A stretch of DNA of 64,000 nt from Lachnospiraceae bacterium. GTDB lineage: Bacteria; Bacillota; Clostridia; Lachnospirales; Lachnospiraceae. Below the pieces are notes generated by a model. The model worked only from the letters and a program-made list of their open reading frames with translations, had not been told where the DNA came from and did not search any database. Positions 52,274 to 62,176 of this stretch are shown here, one piece after another (position 1 is the first letter of the stretch; every line of letters starts with the position of its first letter). A program made the position numbers and the translations under genes. The stretch is taken from assembly GCA_021770345.1 (NCBI GenBank), contig JAETRD010000013.1, forward strand, positions 96,772 through 160,771, given 5' to 3'.

Positions 52274-53718
52274 TCCACATCACTCCGTCCCGTCAGAATC
52301 CGCTTGATCTCCGATTTGATGTAAGTCGGTTTATACGGCCTTACAATGTATCCGGCCGCATCCATGCTGCGGCACATCATGACCGTCTCCCGGTCGCAGA
52401 GCGCAGTGACAAACAGAATCGGAACCGCATGCCCCGTCAGTTCCTGTATCCTTCTGGCCGTCTCAATGCCGTTCATCTCCGGCATATCAATATCCATCAG
52501 GATCAGATCCGGGTACGGATTTTTCTCGAGGTAATGCAGCGCCTGACTGCCCGACTTGATCAGCGTCACATCGTACAGATTGTCTAAAATACCGCGTATC
52601 ATCTGCAGGTTGGTCTTCATGTCATCCACCGCCATAATCCGATAGCGCTTCCACTCCCGGATCATCTCCTTGCGGCTCTCCTCGGCATCCTCCGTCGGAA
52701 TCATCTCGTTTTCCCCGCCGGTGGACAGCGTCAGACTTAAGTTCTGCTTCTCCGTCATATCCAAAAGCGTCCCGTCCAAAAGGCGGACGATTGGCCTTAA
52801 ATTGTGCACGCCCGCATTTTCGTAGATGATACCCGTGCGCCCGTCGGAAAGTATCACCGCCGTCCCCTTCGGGTACAGCGGGACATAGCGTAGCAAAATA
52901 TCCACGACCTTCCGGTCGAACATGATGCCACAGCCTCCCATCAGATACTCCGACGCCTCATAGGGCGAGTAGGGATTCTTGTACGGGCGCTTCGAAACCA
53001 GGGCGTCGTAGACGTCCGCCACATGTAAAATCTTCGTAAACAGCGTCTGCTCGTGTCCCTCAAGGCCCTGCGGATAGCCGCTTCCGTCCACATTTTCATG
53101 GTGAAAAAGCACGGCGGTTTTGACCTGCGCGGAGACATCCCAGCGCTCCTTTAAAAGCTCATAGGAAACCGTGGCGTGCGACTTCATAATCTGATATTCC
53201 TCCGGGGTCAGCCGCCCCGGCTTATTTAGGATTTCCGGCGGGATAGACAGCTTGCCGAGGTCATGGAGCAGCGCTGCCGTGACAAGCCCGAGCAGGTCTT
53301 CCTCGGCGAGATCCATCCCCACTCCGATCACGCAGCAGATAACCGCGACATTGACCGAATGCGCATAGGTATAGTCGTCATAGGTGCGCAGGTCCGCCAT
53401 GTCGAGCGACACCACGCATTTTCCGAGAATCTCCGAAACCATGCGCTTTGCAATCTCGTGGCATCTGTCAATATCGCACACCCGGATGCAGGCAAGCCCT
53501 TCCCTGCGCAGCTCGGGTGAAATGATGTTCTCCACCTCAATATCCTCGGACAGGCGATCGGTAATGTATACCCCTCCAACCCCGTATTCACGCAATTTTT
53601 CAATATATACGGCTGTCAATTCGCAGCTGCTTCCGACCAGCGTCCTGCCGAACGAATCATATAAATCATAGGCCAGGCGCATTCCCGGCCTCGCTTCTCT
53701 TAACGTAACATAACGCAT
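52270..53718 (-). CDS. HD-GYP phosphodiesterase with C-terminal receiver domain
   Basis: 482 residues. HD-GYP domain (about 125-320) with HDLGK, KSHATVSYELL and FHHENVDGSGYPQGLEGHEQ; it should hydrolyse cyclic di-GMP. A response-regulator receiver at the C-terminus (about 360-482) has phospho-acceptor Asp in LILMDIDMPEMNG. HD-GYP before REC is the reverse of the usual order. ATG at 53718 with GGAGGGGTTTT upstream; the frame is open to 53823. Confidence 0.9.
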   Translation of the reverse strand: MRYVTLREARPGMRLAYDLYDSFGRTLVGSSCELTAVYIEKLREYGVGGVYITDRLSEDIEVENIISPELRREGLACIRVCDIDRCHEIAKRMVSEILGKCVVSLDMADLRTYDDYTYAHSVNVAVICCVIGVGMDLAEEDLLGLVTAALLHDLGKLSIPPEILNKPGRLTPEEYQIMKSHATVSYELLKERWDVSAQVKTAVLFHHENVDGSGYPQGLEGHEQTLFTKILHVADVYDALVSKRPYKNPYSPYEASEYLMGGCGIMFDRKVVDILLRYVPLYPKGTAVILSDGRTGIIYENAGVHNLRPIVRLLDGTLLDMTEKQNLSLTLSTGGENEMIPTEDAEESRKEMIREWKRYRIMAVDDMKTNLQMIRGILDNLYDVTLIKSGSQALHYLEKNPYPDLILMDIDMPEMNGIETARRIQELTGHAVPILFVTALCDRETVMMCRSMDAAGYIVRPYKPTYIKSEIKRILTGRSDVE

Positions 53719-53850
53719 AAAACCCCTCCATAGTTTCACTTTAACAAGTCGGCAGGGGTAAGTCAATATAAAACGCCCTTCTTTCCGCGTCACCGCACAA
53801 AGCAGACAGCGGATGCCATACAATACACGGCATCCGCTGTCAAATCATAT

Positions 53851-54063
53851 TCAGTTTATCGAGAGCACTTTATAGTCCTGCGCTTCCACCGCTTCCCGCA
53901 GCGCATCGTCGGAGACCTCCGCCCCAAGCGTCACGACAGCCGTTCCCGCCTCGTGGCTGACCTCGGCCCCGGCGACGCCCTCAATGCCCTCTAAGCACTT
54001 CTTCACGCGGGCCTCGCAGTGTCCACACATCATTCCCTCGATTTTCATTGTTTTCTCCATCAT
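53851..54063 (-). CDS. copZ: CopZ-like copper chaperone, own start inside the copA frame
   Basis: 70 residues beginning [16 protein letters not shown], an HMA domain with Cu-binding CxxC and C-terminal KVLSIN. TTAAAGGAGGAAAAA lies directly before ATG-ATG, so free CopZ can be made from the same mRNA even though the copA frame reads through. It would deliver Cu(I) to CopA. Confidence 0.65.
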   Translation of the reverse strand: MMEKTMKIEGMMCGHCEARVKKCLEGIEGVAGAEVSHEAGTAVVTLGAEVSDDALREAVEAQDYKVLSIN

Positions 54064-56562
54064 TTTTTCCTCCTTTAATTCTTCTTTCCTTTGCTGCTTT
54101 ATGGAACATAAGAGCCGTTCGCGAAGCGTGCGGTCCGTTGTTTTTTTATCCCGCGCGGCGTCATAAATATTTTTCAGATTCAGACGCAGCGCGTTCGTCA
54201 CCACGCAAAAGCTTGACAGACTCATCGCCGCGGCTCCGAACATCGGATTTAACTGCCACCCGAACAGCGGTATCCAAACGCCCGCCGCCAGGGGGATTCC
54301 GATCACATTGTAGAAAAATGCCCAGAACAGATTCTCGTGGATATTTTTCAGCGTCTCGCGGCTTAATCGGACGGCCGCGGGGACGTCCCGCATCCGGCTC
54401 TTCATCAGCACCACATCGGCCGCATCGATCGCGATATCGGTTCCCGCTCCGATCGCGATTCCGATATCCGCGCGGGTCAGCGCCGGGGCGTCGTTGATGC
54501 CGTCCCCGACCATCGCGACCCTGCCCTGCTTCTGAAGGGAACGTATCACGGTTTCCTTGCCCTCCGGCAGCACGCCGGCGATCACCTCATCCACACCTGC
54601 CTGCGCGCCGATCGCGCGCGCTGTGCGCTCGTTGTCCCCGGTCAGCATGACGACGCGGATGCCCATATTCTGTAATTCCGCGACGGCCTGCCTGCTGTCC
54701 TCCTTGATGACATCCGCCACGGCGATCATGCCGACAAGCGCCCCGTCCCTCGCAAAAAACAGCGGCGTCTTTCCCTGTTCCGCGAGCTTTTCCGCCTGTC
54801 TGCGGATATCGTCCGTTTTCCCCTGCCCGTTTAGCCGCTCCATGATAAAACTCTCTTTTCCGCCGAGCAGCTCCATCCCGTCGCAGACCGCGCGCAGCCC
54901 GTTTCCCGGAAGCGCCGTAAACTCCGTCACCTCCGCGGCCGGAATATCTTTCATCTTTGCGGATGCGGCATTATCTGCGTCCGCAAAGATTGTTGCGGAT
55001 GCGGCATTATCTGCGTCCGCAAAGATTGTTGCAGATGCGGCATTATCCGTGTCCGCAAAGATTGTTGCGGCCGCGTACTCCGTCACTGCCGCGGCGAGCG
55101 GATGTTCGCTCCGCTGCTCGAGCACGTTTGCGAGATAAATCAGCTCCTTTTCGTCTATGCCCTCCGCCGGCACCACGTCCGTCACCTTCGGCGTTCCGTT
55201 CGTGATCGTCCCGGTCTTGTCAAGCGCGACAATCTGCGTCTTTCCGGTCTCCTCCAACGACACCGCCGTCTTAAACATAATTCCGTTTTTCGCTCCGATG
55301 CCGTTTCCCACCATGATCGCAACCGGCGTCGCAAGGCCGAGCGCGCACGGGCAGCTGATCACAAGCACGGAGATTCCGCGCGCCAGCGCAAATCCGACAT
55401 TCTCCCCGGCCAGAATCCAGACCGCGATTGTCACGAGCGCAACCGCGATCACCGCCGGCACAAACACGCCCGAAACCCGGTCGGCCACCTTTGCAATCGG
55501 CGCTTTTGTCGCCGCGGCGTCGCTGACCATCTGAATAATCTGGGACAGCGTCGTGTCCTCCCCGACTCTGGCCGCCTCGCACCGCAGGAAACCGGACTGA
55601 TTTACCGTCGCGGCCGAAACCGTATCCCCGGCGGCCTTATCCACCGGAATGCTCTCGCCGGTCAGCGCCGCCTCGTTCACCGCGCTGCTGCCCTCTATGA
55701 TCACGCCGTCCACCGGGATATGTTCCCCCGGCCGGACCACAAAGATGTCTCCCTTTTTCACCTGCTCGATCGCAACCTCTGTCTCCGTCTCATTTCCCGC
55801 GGCATCGGCCCTCACCAGCACCGCGGTTTTCGGCGCAAGCTTCATCAGGCTCTTTAACGCGTCGGTCGTCCTCCCTTTCGAGCGCGCCTCGAGCATTTTC
55901 CCGACCGTAATCAGCGTCAGTATCATCGCCGCCGACTCAAAGTAAAGCTCATGCATATACGCCATGACGCCCGACGCGTCCCCCGCCGCCTGCGCGTCCG
56001 TCATCGCAAACAGCGCGTAGGTGCTGTAGACAAAGGCCGCGCCCGAGCCCAAAGCCACCAGCGTATCCATGTTCGGCGCCCGGTGCATAAGTCCGCGAAA
56101 GCCACTGACAAAAAACTTCTGATTGATGACCATGACGGCCGCCGTAAGCAGCAGCTGCAACAGCCCCATCGCCACATGATTCTCCGCAAAAAACGCCGGC
56201 GCCGGCCATCCCCACATCATATGCCCCATCGAGAAATACATCAGCACCGCCAGAAAACCGACGGACGCAAGAAGTCGCTTCTTTAACAGCGGCGTCTCCC
56301 TGTCTTTGAGCATATCCGCGGCACCGCCTCCGCCGCTCCCTCGCGCGGGCGCACCCGCGCCCTGGCCTTTTAACGCCGCCCCGTATCCCGCCTGCTCCAC
56401 GGCTCTGACAACCGCCTCTGCGGGGGCCGTACCCTCCACCCCCATCGCGTTTGTCAGAAGGCTGACCGAGCAGGAGGTCACTCCCTCTACACCCAAAACC
56501 GCCTTTTCCACCCGGGCACTGCAGGCGGCACAGCTCATGCCCGTCACCGTATACTGTTCCAT
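53851..56562 (-). CDS. copA: Copper-translocating P-type ATPase CopA, fused in frame to CopZ
   Basis: 903 codons. N-terminal HMA domain ([10 protein letters not shown]), eight membrane helices with the CPC motif ([12 protein letters not shown]), phosphorylation Asp in [11 protein letters not shown] and hinge [10 protein letters not shown]. It exports Cu(I). An N-domain loop contains three 12-residue repeats ([12 protein letters not shown]). After a normal CopA end ([11 protein letters not shown]), a linker encoded by a dispersed repeat (54104-54149) leads without a stop into a complete CopZ-like domain ([10 protein letters not shown]). AGAGGTTACGAT precedes the ATG. csoR lies 60 nt upstream. 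Confidence 0.9.
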   Translation of the reverse strand: MEQYTVTGMSCAACSARVEKAVLGVEGVTSCSVSLLTNAMGVEGTAPAEAVVRAVEQAGYGAALKGQGAGAPARGSGGGGAADMLKDRETPLLKKRLLASVGFLAVLMYFSMGHMMWGWPAPAFFAENHVAMGLLQLLLTAAVMVINQKFFVSGFRGLMHRAPNMDTLVALGSGAAFVYSTYALFAMTDAQAAGDASGVMAYMHELYFESAAMILTLITVGKMLEARSKGRTTDALKSLMKLAPKTAVLVRADAAGNETETEVAIEQVKKGDIFVVRPGEHIPVDGVIIEGSSAVNEAALTGESIPVDKAAGDTVSAATVNQSGFLRCEAARVGEDTTLSQIIQMVSDAAATKAPIAKVADRVSGVFVPAVIAVALVTIAVWILAGENVGFALARGISVLVISCPCALGLATPVAIMVGNGIGAKNGIMFKTAVSLEETGKTQIVALDKTGTITNGTPKVTDVVPAEGIDEKELIYLANVLEQRSEHPLAAAVTEYAAATIFADTDNAASATIFADADNAASATIFADADNAASAKMKDIPAAEVTEFTALPGNGLRAVCDGMELLGGKESFIMERLNGQGKTDDIRRQAEKLAEQGKTPLFFARDGALVGMIAVADVIKEDSRQAVAELQNMGIRVVMLTGDNERTARAIGAQAGVDEVIAGVLPEGKETVIRSLQKQGRVAMVGDGINDAPALTRADIGIAIGAGTDIAIDAADVVLMKSRMRDVPAAVRLSRETLKNIHENLFWAFFYNVIGIPLAAGVWIPLFGWQLNPMFGAAAMSLSSFCVVTNALRLNLKNIYDAARDKKTTDRTLRERLLCSIKQQRKEELKEEKMMEKTMKIEGMMCGHCEARVKKCLEGIEGVAGAEVSHEAGTAVVTLGAEVSDDALREAVEAQDYKVLSIN
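54096..54149 (+). repeat. Short dispersed repeat, copy 2, inside the copA frame
   Basis: Matches 42931-42985 (GAACATAAG, TTCGCGAAG, GTGCGG, CCGTTGTTTTT). On the minus strand it encodes the CopA-CopZ linker ([16 protein letters not shown]). Its insertion or retention removed the stop between two genes. Confidence 0.65.
54959..55066. repeat. 36-bp tandem repeat, three units, within copA
   Basis: Units at 54959-54994, 54995-55030 and 55031-55066 encode [12 protein letters not shown]. Only a few substitutions differ between units. They sit in a loop of the nucleotide-binding domain and keep the frame. Confidence 0.85.
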
Positions 56563-56622
56563 ATCGTAACCTCTTTTCCCCGCATTGTCTCCTCTTTCAA
56601 AGGATTCCCACCTTCCGCCCGG

Positions 56623-56931
56623 TTATTTCATCAGTTTCTGCAGCGTCGCCACCAGCTCATCCACGGTATCCTCTTTCCCGTCGAGAATATCCTGTGTCAC
56701 ACAGGTCTTGATATGATTTGCGAGCAATACCTTCGTAAAGCTGTTGAGCGCCGCATTTGCCGCCGCCACCTGCGTCAGAATATCGGTGCAGTAAGCGTCC
56801 CGCTCGACCATCCCTCGGATGCCGCGGACCTGCCCCTCAATGCGCGCAAGCCGGTTTATCAGATCCCTGTATTCCTTTTCCGAACGCTGCTTCGTCTTCT
56901 GGCCGCAGCAGCTCTCTTGCATTTCATCCAT
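56623..56931 (-). CDS. csoR: Copper-sensing repressor CsoR
   Basis: 102 residues, DUF156/CsoR fold. Cu(I) ligands: Cys in DAYCTDIL, and His and Cys in NHIKTCV. RLARIEGQVRGIRGMVE is the family signature. Copper binding releases it from DNA. It is followed by copA (60 nt) and has a CsoR-type site within its own promoter. Confidence 0.92.
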   Translation of the reverse strand: MDEMQESCCGQKTKQRSEKEYRDLINRLARIEGQVRGIRGMVERDAYCTDILTQVAAANAALNSFTKVLLANHIKTCVTQDILDGKEDTVDELVATLQKLMK

Positions 56932-56978
56932 CCGTGCATCCCCCTCTGTTTTCCTGTTATTGTTTCCCTTTCCCGGTT

Positions 56979-57007
56979 ATTATATACCCCATTAGGGTAT
57001 TTTGCAA
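56979..57007 (-). promoter_or_regulatory. csoR-copA promoter with CsoR operator in the spacer
   Basis: On the minus strand TTGCAA (57002-57007) and TATAAT (56979-56984) are 17 nt apart. Between and overlapping them lies the inverted repeat ATACCC-CATTA-GGGTAT (56984-57000), a G/C-tract palindrome like known CsoR sites. Repression by occlusion is expected. Confidence 0.82.
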
Positions 57008-57098
57008 GTGTTTTTTCTATTCTGTAATTGATACAAAGGAGTGCCAATGCCGGATTGTGAAATCATATAACAAATTATGAAAAAATTGCAGTTTGGAC

Positions 57099-57193
57099 TT
57101 GACCAACCCTATAAGAGGATATATAATTGAAAAAAAGTTTCAGGAGGATTTTTCATGTTAAGTGTGATTGTAATGGAGAAAATCGCAAAATAA
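57099..57193 (+). promoter_or_regulatory. Strong promoter with short leader ORF
   Basis: TTGACC (57099-57104), 17 nt, TATAAT (57122-57127), then CAGGAGGATTTTTC and a 12-codon frame (57155-57193, MLSVIVMEKIAK). The layout resembles attenuation leaders of some antibiotic-resistance genes, but no resistance gene follows. The region up to 57384 contains a GTTGACA-CAGGC-TGTCAAC palindrome and no other gene. Confidence 0.5.
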
Positions 57194-57384
57194 ATATTGC
57201 AGGGTGATCTTTCGTTTTTAGTTGGAAGTCTGCCCATTTGTTGACACAGGCTGTCAACGTTTTCGCCTTACAATTGCTTAATATTGTGGTACCTATATTT
57301 CCGAAGATATTGGCATGGCTGTATGGTCATGCTCTTTTTATGTCTTTTTGAAATATATAGAATCATCAGATAGAACTTTCATGG

Positions 57385-57425
57385 CCATAGTATCTTAATG
57401 CACTTAAGGTATCTGTGGTCTTTTT
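57385..57425 (+). terminator. Terminator downstream of the orphan leader
   Basis: CCATAGTATCTTAA-TGCAC-TTAAGGTATCTGTGG followed by TCTTTTT. A strong stem about 190 nt after the leader ORF. Confidence 0.75.
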
Positions 57426-57441
57426 GCGTTTAAGGCGAAGA

Positions 57442-57578
57442 TACCCTCAGTGGACAAGGGAACACACGGTCGGAAAAGAGCCAATTTTTGCCCCTGCCGC
57501 GTTGCTTTCGTTCCGCGTACGTCCAGTACGCGTCAGTCAAGCGCCTTGCAGGGACGAAAATTGACTTCTTTCCGACTC
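57442..57578. mobile_element. Half MITE (left end plus first hairpin)
   Basis: Nearly identical to 20580-20716: left inverted end TACCCTCAGTGGACAAGGG and the complete first hairpin, with loop GTCCA instead of ACCCT. The second hairpin and right end are missing. It ends directly against mutS2-like coding sequence. Confidence 0.8.
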
Positions 57579-57579
57579 G

Positions 57580-59409
57580 GCGAAGGAAAAAATCAGAGAA
57601 GCAGCCCCGTACTTTTCTGAAATTGAATTAAAAAAGCAATTGAGAGATACCACAGATGCCCGATTCCTGATTGAAACACTGGGGACACCGCCGTTACAAA
57701 ATATCACAGAAATAAAAGAGGTCATACTGGCAGCAGAAAAGGGGGATTGTCTGTCTCCCTATCAATTAGAGCGGGTAGAAAAAGTTTTAGTTGCGATAAA
57801 AAGGTTAAAGGATTATCTGACAAGAGGAAAAATATATGGCAGTTCCCTGGCTTATTATGACGAAAATCTGGAGTTGCTTTCAGAATTGCATGAAGAAATA
57901 TGCAGTACTATCAGGAATGAATCCGTGGATGATCATGCGTCAAAAGAATTAGAGCAAATACGGAAACAACTCATAACGTGTGAAGAGCAGATGAAACAGA
58001 AGGCAGAGCAAGTCCTTCGTTCGAATAAAGACTACATGGCAGATAATTATTGTACATTCAGAAACGGGCGGATATGCCTTCCGGTGAAAAAGGATTATAA
58101 ACATAAGATATCCGGCAGCATTATAGATAAGTCGTCTACCGGCAGCACGCTTTTTATTGAACCGGCAGGTGTCGCAAAATACTATGAGGAGCTGCAGTTG
58201 CTCAAAATAAGTGAAGAAAATGAAATATACCGCATTCTGTATACCTTATCCGCTTTTGTTTCGGCATCTGCACCCGTGTTGTATGAAAATCTGACCATGA
58301 TTGAAAAACTGGATTTCATCTTCTCCAAGGGGAAATTAAGCCTCGATATGGACGGGACGGAGCCGGCGATAAATACGGAACGCCGAATGAAACTGACGGA
58401 GGCACGTCACCCATTGATGGATAAAGATACAGCGGTACCATTGCAGTTTGAGGTGGGCGAAACGATACGGGGCATCGTTATAACCGGTCCTAACACAGGA
58501 GGAAAAACCGTGGCAATTAAAACGGTTATGTTAAATTGTATCATGGCACAATGCGGACTGCATGTCACATGCAGGCAGGCTGATATCTGTATGAACAATT
58601 CCTATTTGTGCGATATCGGCGACGGGCAGAATTTGTCAGAGAATTTGTCTACATTCTCTGCGCACATAACGAATGTCCTGGAAGTTTTAAGTGAAGCAGA
58701 TAAGGACAGCTTCGTGATTATGGACGAATTAGGTTCCGGCACAGATCCCACGGAAGGTATGGGGATTGCAATCGCAATCCTGGAAAAACTCAGAAAAAGC
58801 GGCGCCATCTTTCTGGTGACAACACATTATCCGGAAGTAAAAGAATACGCTGTCAGGGCGGAGGATATCGTCAATGCAAGAATGGCATTTGACAAAAAAA
58901 CATTGCGTCCGACTTATCAAATGGTAATCGGAGAAGCCGGTGAAAGCTGTGCATTTTATATTGCAGAGCGCCTCGGAATGCCTGAGGAAATGCTAAAGGT
59001 GGCGATTCGCGCGGCGTATGGCGAAGAAGCGATAACGTCCTATGCGTTTCAAAATACAAAAGATCCTGTCATCAAAAAAAGTACGGCTAAAATTACGAAA
59101 GCGAAGACCGGAAAAAGAAATGTCGAGCTTACCGCCAGGTATAAAATCGGAGACAGTGTCATGGTTTATCCGGAGAAAAAGATCGGGATCGTGTGTGTGC
59201 CGATCAATGAAAAAGGCGTGTTACGGGTACAGCTGCCGAATAAAAAAATCTGGATTAACCATAAACGGGTAAAACTGCATGTCGCAGCCACAGAACTTTA
59301 TCCGGAGGACTATGATTTTTCGATTCTGTTTGAAACAGTTGAAAATCGAAAAAAACGGCACGATATGCAAAGGAAGTATACGGATTCGATCATAGAATCA
59401 GAGGATTAG
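57580..59409 (+). pseudogene. MutS2-like ATPase, 5' end missing
   Basis: The frame begins at the MITE junction (AKEKIREAAPYFSEIELKKQ). The first possible start is TTG at 57640, without a ribosome-binding site. Present: MutS core/clamp regions, Walker A (ITGPNTGGKTVAIK), signature LSENLSTFSAHI, Walker B (FVIMDELGSGTDPTEG) and a C-terminal KOW-like part. The C-terminal Smr nuclease domain of classical MutS2 is absent. Roughly the first 20 codons appear lost. Possibly still translated from a poor start. Overlaps the convergent kinase gene by 12 nt. Confidence 0.72.
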
Positions 59410-60315
59410 CGTAGCAGGCCCGAGCTTAAGCCGCATCGAAAGTACCCCGGCATCGTATTCCGCCGCAAGCTCTGCTCCCATGCGCTCCGCGAGAAGCCGC
59501 GCGATCGCGAGGCCGAGTCCGGTGGAAGCGCGCCCTGTCTCCACCGTATAAAACCGGTCAAACAGACGCTCGGCCGTCACCCTGTCGAGCTTTGCCGTGC
59601 GATTGCGGAAGGTGACGGTTCCATCCGGCGTAAGCTCCACGCGCAGGTCACCGTCGCTGTATTTTGCGGCATTGTCAAGCAAATTTCCGAACACCCGCTT
59701 TAAGTCCTCCGGATTCACGCAGCACACAACGGGCGTTTCCGGAATGAGTATCTCCGGCTCTATCTGTCTCTCTTTGAACCTGTCGTACCACGCAAGCAAA
59801 CTGTCGCAGAGCACACGGTTGACCGTCACGTTCTCCCGTTTTCCCGCGTCGTCAGGGAATGCGGCCTCATCCTTTGTCTGCGCAACGGTGTATGCAAACA
59901 ATTCTCCGGTGAGCCGGCGCATTGCATCCGCTCTGTTTTTTATCAGGCCGAGGTAACGCGCCGCCTCCGCCGTCATTTCCTCTCTTTCCAGCAGCTCGAG
60001 GTAGCCGTATATTGCGGTAAGCGGCGTGCGCAGGTCATGCGAAATGTTCGTGACTGCCTCCTTTAATTCCCGGTCGCCGCTCTGATAGCGCTGCCGCATG
60101 CCGCGCAGCGTGCGCAGCTCGCGGTTGAGCGCAGCGGCGTGCGCTTTCAGATGCCGGTCGTTTCCCGACACATAAATGACATTGTTTGTCTCCTCCGCAA
60201 GCCGCAGGGAAAGCTGCACGCTTATTTCTTCCATTCCCCGGTACAGCAGTATGAGTTTTACGGCAAGCGCTGCCGCAAGCGCCGCCATACTCCCGCATAA
60301 CATCCATAAAAACAT
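59398..60315 (-). CDS. Sensor histidine kinase of an ABC-linked two-component system
   Basis: 305 residues. One N-terminal membrane helix (MLCGSMAALAAALAVKLILLY), a HAMP-less linker, HisKA with His in NISHDLRTPLTAIYGY, and HATPase (N box VFGNLLDNAAKYS, G2 box TGLGLAIARLLAERMG). Short extracytoplasmic part, as in intramembrane-sensing kinases. ATG at 60315; the frame is open to 60390 across a tandem duplication. Partner of the regulator at 62177. Confidence 0.87.
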   Translation of the reverse strand: MFLWMLCGSMAALAAALAVKLILLYRGMEEISVQLSLRLAEETNNVIYVSGNDRHLKAHAAALNRELRTLRGMRQRYQSGDRELKEAVTNISHDLRTPLTAIYGYLELLEREEMTAEAARYLGLIKNRADAMRRLTGELFAYTVAQTKDEAAFPDDAGKRENVTVNRVLCDSLLAWYDRFKERQIEPEILIPETPVVCCVNPEDLKRVFGNLLDNAAKYSDGDLRVELTPDGTVTFRNRTAKLDRVTAERLFDRFYTVETGRASTGLGLAIARLLAERMGAELAAEYDAGVLSMRLKLGPATLIL

Positions 60316-60336
60316 ATTCTTCCCCGCCTTCCGCCG

Positions 60337-60412
60337 CCCAAAATCCCTGCATCCGTTTCCGCAGGCACATCCGGCCCAAAATCCCCGCATCCGCTCCCGC
60401 AGACAGGTCCGT
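60337..60412. repeat. 38-bp tandem duplication before the kinase gene
   Basis: Two units starting CCCAAAATCC at 60337 and 60375, differing at a few positions. They fill the space between the permease stop and the kinase start. The unit is not a multiple of three. Confidence 0.65.
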
Positions 60413-61119
60413 TACTTTAAATCTCTGCGCCGGAATATAAATATCCCGCACGCGGAGATCAAAACGACCGCGGTCACACTCCCCGCCACATTCTGTGCGG
60501 AAAACCGCTCAAACTCCGCGCCTTCGTCTATCTCCGTATTCAGTGCGCACAAAAGTCCCTGTGAAGTCGGAAGCGTCGCGGTAATCCATCCGTACACCGT
60601 GCGCGCATTGATTAAGATTGCCTTTGGCTTATCCGTCACGACCATCGACACAAATACCGTGACCGCGGCGCTCGTGCACACGGACAGAAATGCCAGCGCA
60701 AAACTCTCTGCAGGCCGGTACAGCGCGCTCCACACGGCGTCCCCAACCATCGCCGTACCCGCGGTAAACGCCGCAAATTTATACGCCGCAAGCTGAAGCA
60801 GGCCGACGCACAGCACCGTGATCAGGTTTGCCAGATACACCCGTTTTCTGTCATGGCCGACCGCAAGCTTATTGCGCATCGTCCCGTCGCTGTACTCCGT
60901 ACCGATGAAAAACCCGGTAAAGCAGGCCAGTGTGATTCCTACAAATGTCATATCGTTAAAGAAATAAGTATTGCCGTTTGTAAACGGATACCCGTTTTCC
61001 GTATTGATTTTCAGCAGTGCGTACGCGATTACGCCCCACGCGGCGATCCCCGCCTCAAACATCCAGAAAAGCCGGCTCCTCCAGAGCCTTGCAAAATTTG
61101 CCGTCAATAAATTACGCAT
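60412..61119 (-). CDS. ABC-2 type permease
   Basis: 235 residues, six membrane helices (for example VTVLCVGLLQLAAYKFAAFT... and a last helix before FRRRDLK), as in lantibiotic-immunity or bacitracin-type exporters. Its start overlaps the ATPase stop by 8 nt, so the two form one exporter. Confidence 0.85.
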   Translation of the reverse strand: MRNLLTANFARLWRSRLFWMFEAGIAAWGVIAYALLKINTENGYPFTNGNTYFFNDMTFVGITLACFTGFFIGTEYSDGTMRNKLAVGHDRKRVYLANLITVLCVGLLQLAAYKFAAFTAGTAMVGDAVWSALYRPAESFALAFLSVCTSAAVTVFVSMVVTDKPKAILINARTVYGWITATLPTSQGLLCALNTEIDEGAEFERFSAQNVAGSVTAVVLISACGIFIFRRRDLK

Positions 61120-62026
61120 CCGCCTTACCTCCGATCAGATTGATATAATAGCTTTCCAGACTTTCATTTCTCTCGTGCATCGAAATCACCTCGCAGCCCG
61201 CCGTGTCAAGCGCCCGCACCAGCGCCGACGCCGTCGGCGCATCGTACACATCGACCTGTGTCCCGGACCGCACGCCGTATTCGAGTCTCAGCCCGTCGAG
61301 AACCGGACAGAGACGTCCCGTGTCATTTACCGTCAGCCGGACACATTTCCTGCACACGCCGGCAAGCTCTGCGGCGCTCATTTCTTTTACCATCGTGCCC
61401 CTGTGCAGAAAACCGTAGTGCGTGGCAATCCGTGAAAGCTCATCTAAGATGTGGCTCGATATCAAAACCGTAATCTGCCGCTCGCGGTTCAATTTTAAAA
61501 TCAGCTCCCGCATTTCTATGATTCCCTGCGGGTCGAGCCCGTTGACCGGCTCGTCGAGCACCAGAAAATCAGGCTCGCCGCACAGCGCGATCGCAATGCC
61601 GAGCCTCTGGCGCATGCCGAGCGAAAAATCTTTTGCTTTCTTTTTCCCTGTTTCCGCAAGACCCACGGTGTGCAGCAGATCGTCCGCTCCGTCAAAAGAC
61701 GGCATTCCGAGTACCCGGTACTGCTCTCTGATGTTCTCCATTGCGGTCAGCTCCATGTAAATGGACGGCGTCTCCACCACCGCCCCCATCCTGCGCCGCG
61801 CCCTGTTTATGTTCCGGTCGGCGTGCTCTGTCCCATACAGTGTATACTCTCCCGATGTCGGGGATTGCAGACCGCAGATTAAGCGTATCAGCGTCGTTTT
61901 CCCCGCGCCGTTTTTCCCCACAAAGCCGTAAATCGACCCTTTGGGGACATGCATGGACAGATTGTCAAGCGCCTTGAAGTCTCCGTAATGCTTGCTCAGC
62001 GCATTTGTCGTCAGACAGTATTCCAT
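61112..62026 (-). CDS. ABC transporter ATP-binding protein
   Basis: 304 residues. Walker A GKNGAGKTTLIRL, signature FSLGMRQRLGIA, Walker B FLVLDEPVNGLD. The C-terminal about 80 residues is an extension common in drug/lantibiotic exporters. A mini-MITE hairpin lies between it and the upstream response regulator. Confidence 0.92.
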   Translation of the reverse strand: MEYCLTTNALSKHYGDFKALDNLSMHVPKGSIYGFVGKNGAGKTTLIRLICGLQSPTSGEYTLYGTEHADRNINRARRRMGAVVETPSIYMELTAMENIREQYRVLGMPSFDGADDLLHTVGLAETGKKKAKDFSLGMRQRLGIAIALCGEPDFLVLDEPVNGLDPQGIIEMRELILKLNRERQITVLISSHILDELSRIATHYGFLHRGTMVKEMSAAELAGVCRKCVRLTVNDTGRLCPVLDGLRLEYGVRSGTQVDVYDAPTASALVRALDTAGCEVISMHERNESLESYYINLIGGKADA

Positions 62027-62075
62027 CTTTTATTCACCCTTTCCTTTCCCTGTAATATCTTTTCCTCTGACAGTG

Positions 62076-62124
62076 TATCCTCAGCGGACAAAAGACTCAC
62101 AGCTTCCCTTACTCACTGAGGGTA
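62076..62124. repeat. Diverged mini-MITE between regulator and exporter genes
   Basis: TATCCTCAGCGGACAAAAG ... CCCTTACTCACTGAGGGTA, 49 bp, ends only. Forms an imperfect hairpin within the presumed operon. Confidence 0.65.
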
Positions 62125-62176
62125 CCACCAACCTGTAAAGAAACCGGGAAAGAAAAGAGAAAAGATTTCGTAAAGA

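Noticed and set aside
51770-52324. 184-codon plus-strand frame over the hybrid kinase
   Set aside because: His/Gln-rich antisense shadow of the membrane domain of the kinase.
54959-55066. CRISPR-like 36-bp repeats
   Set aside because: Units are adjacent without spacers, keep the copA frame and encode a regular 12-residue motif.
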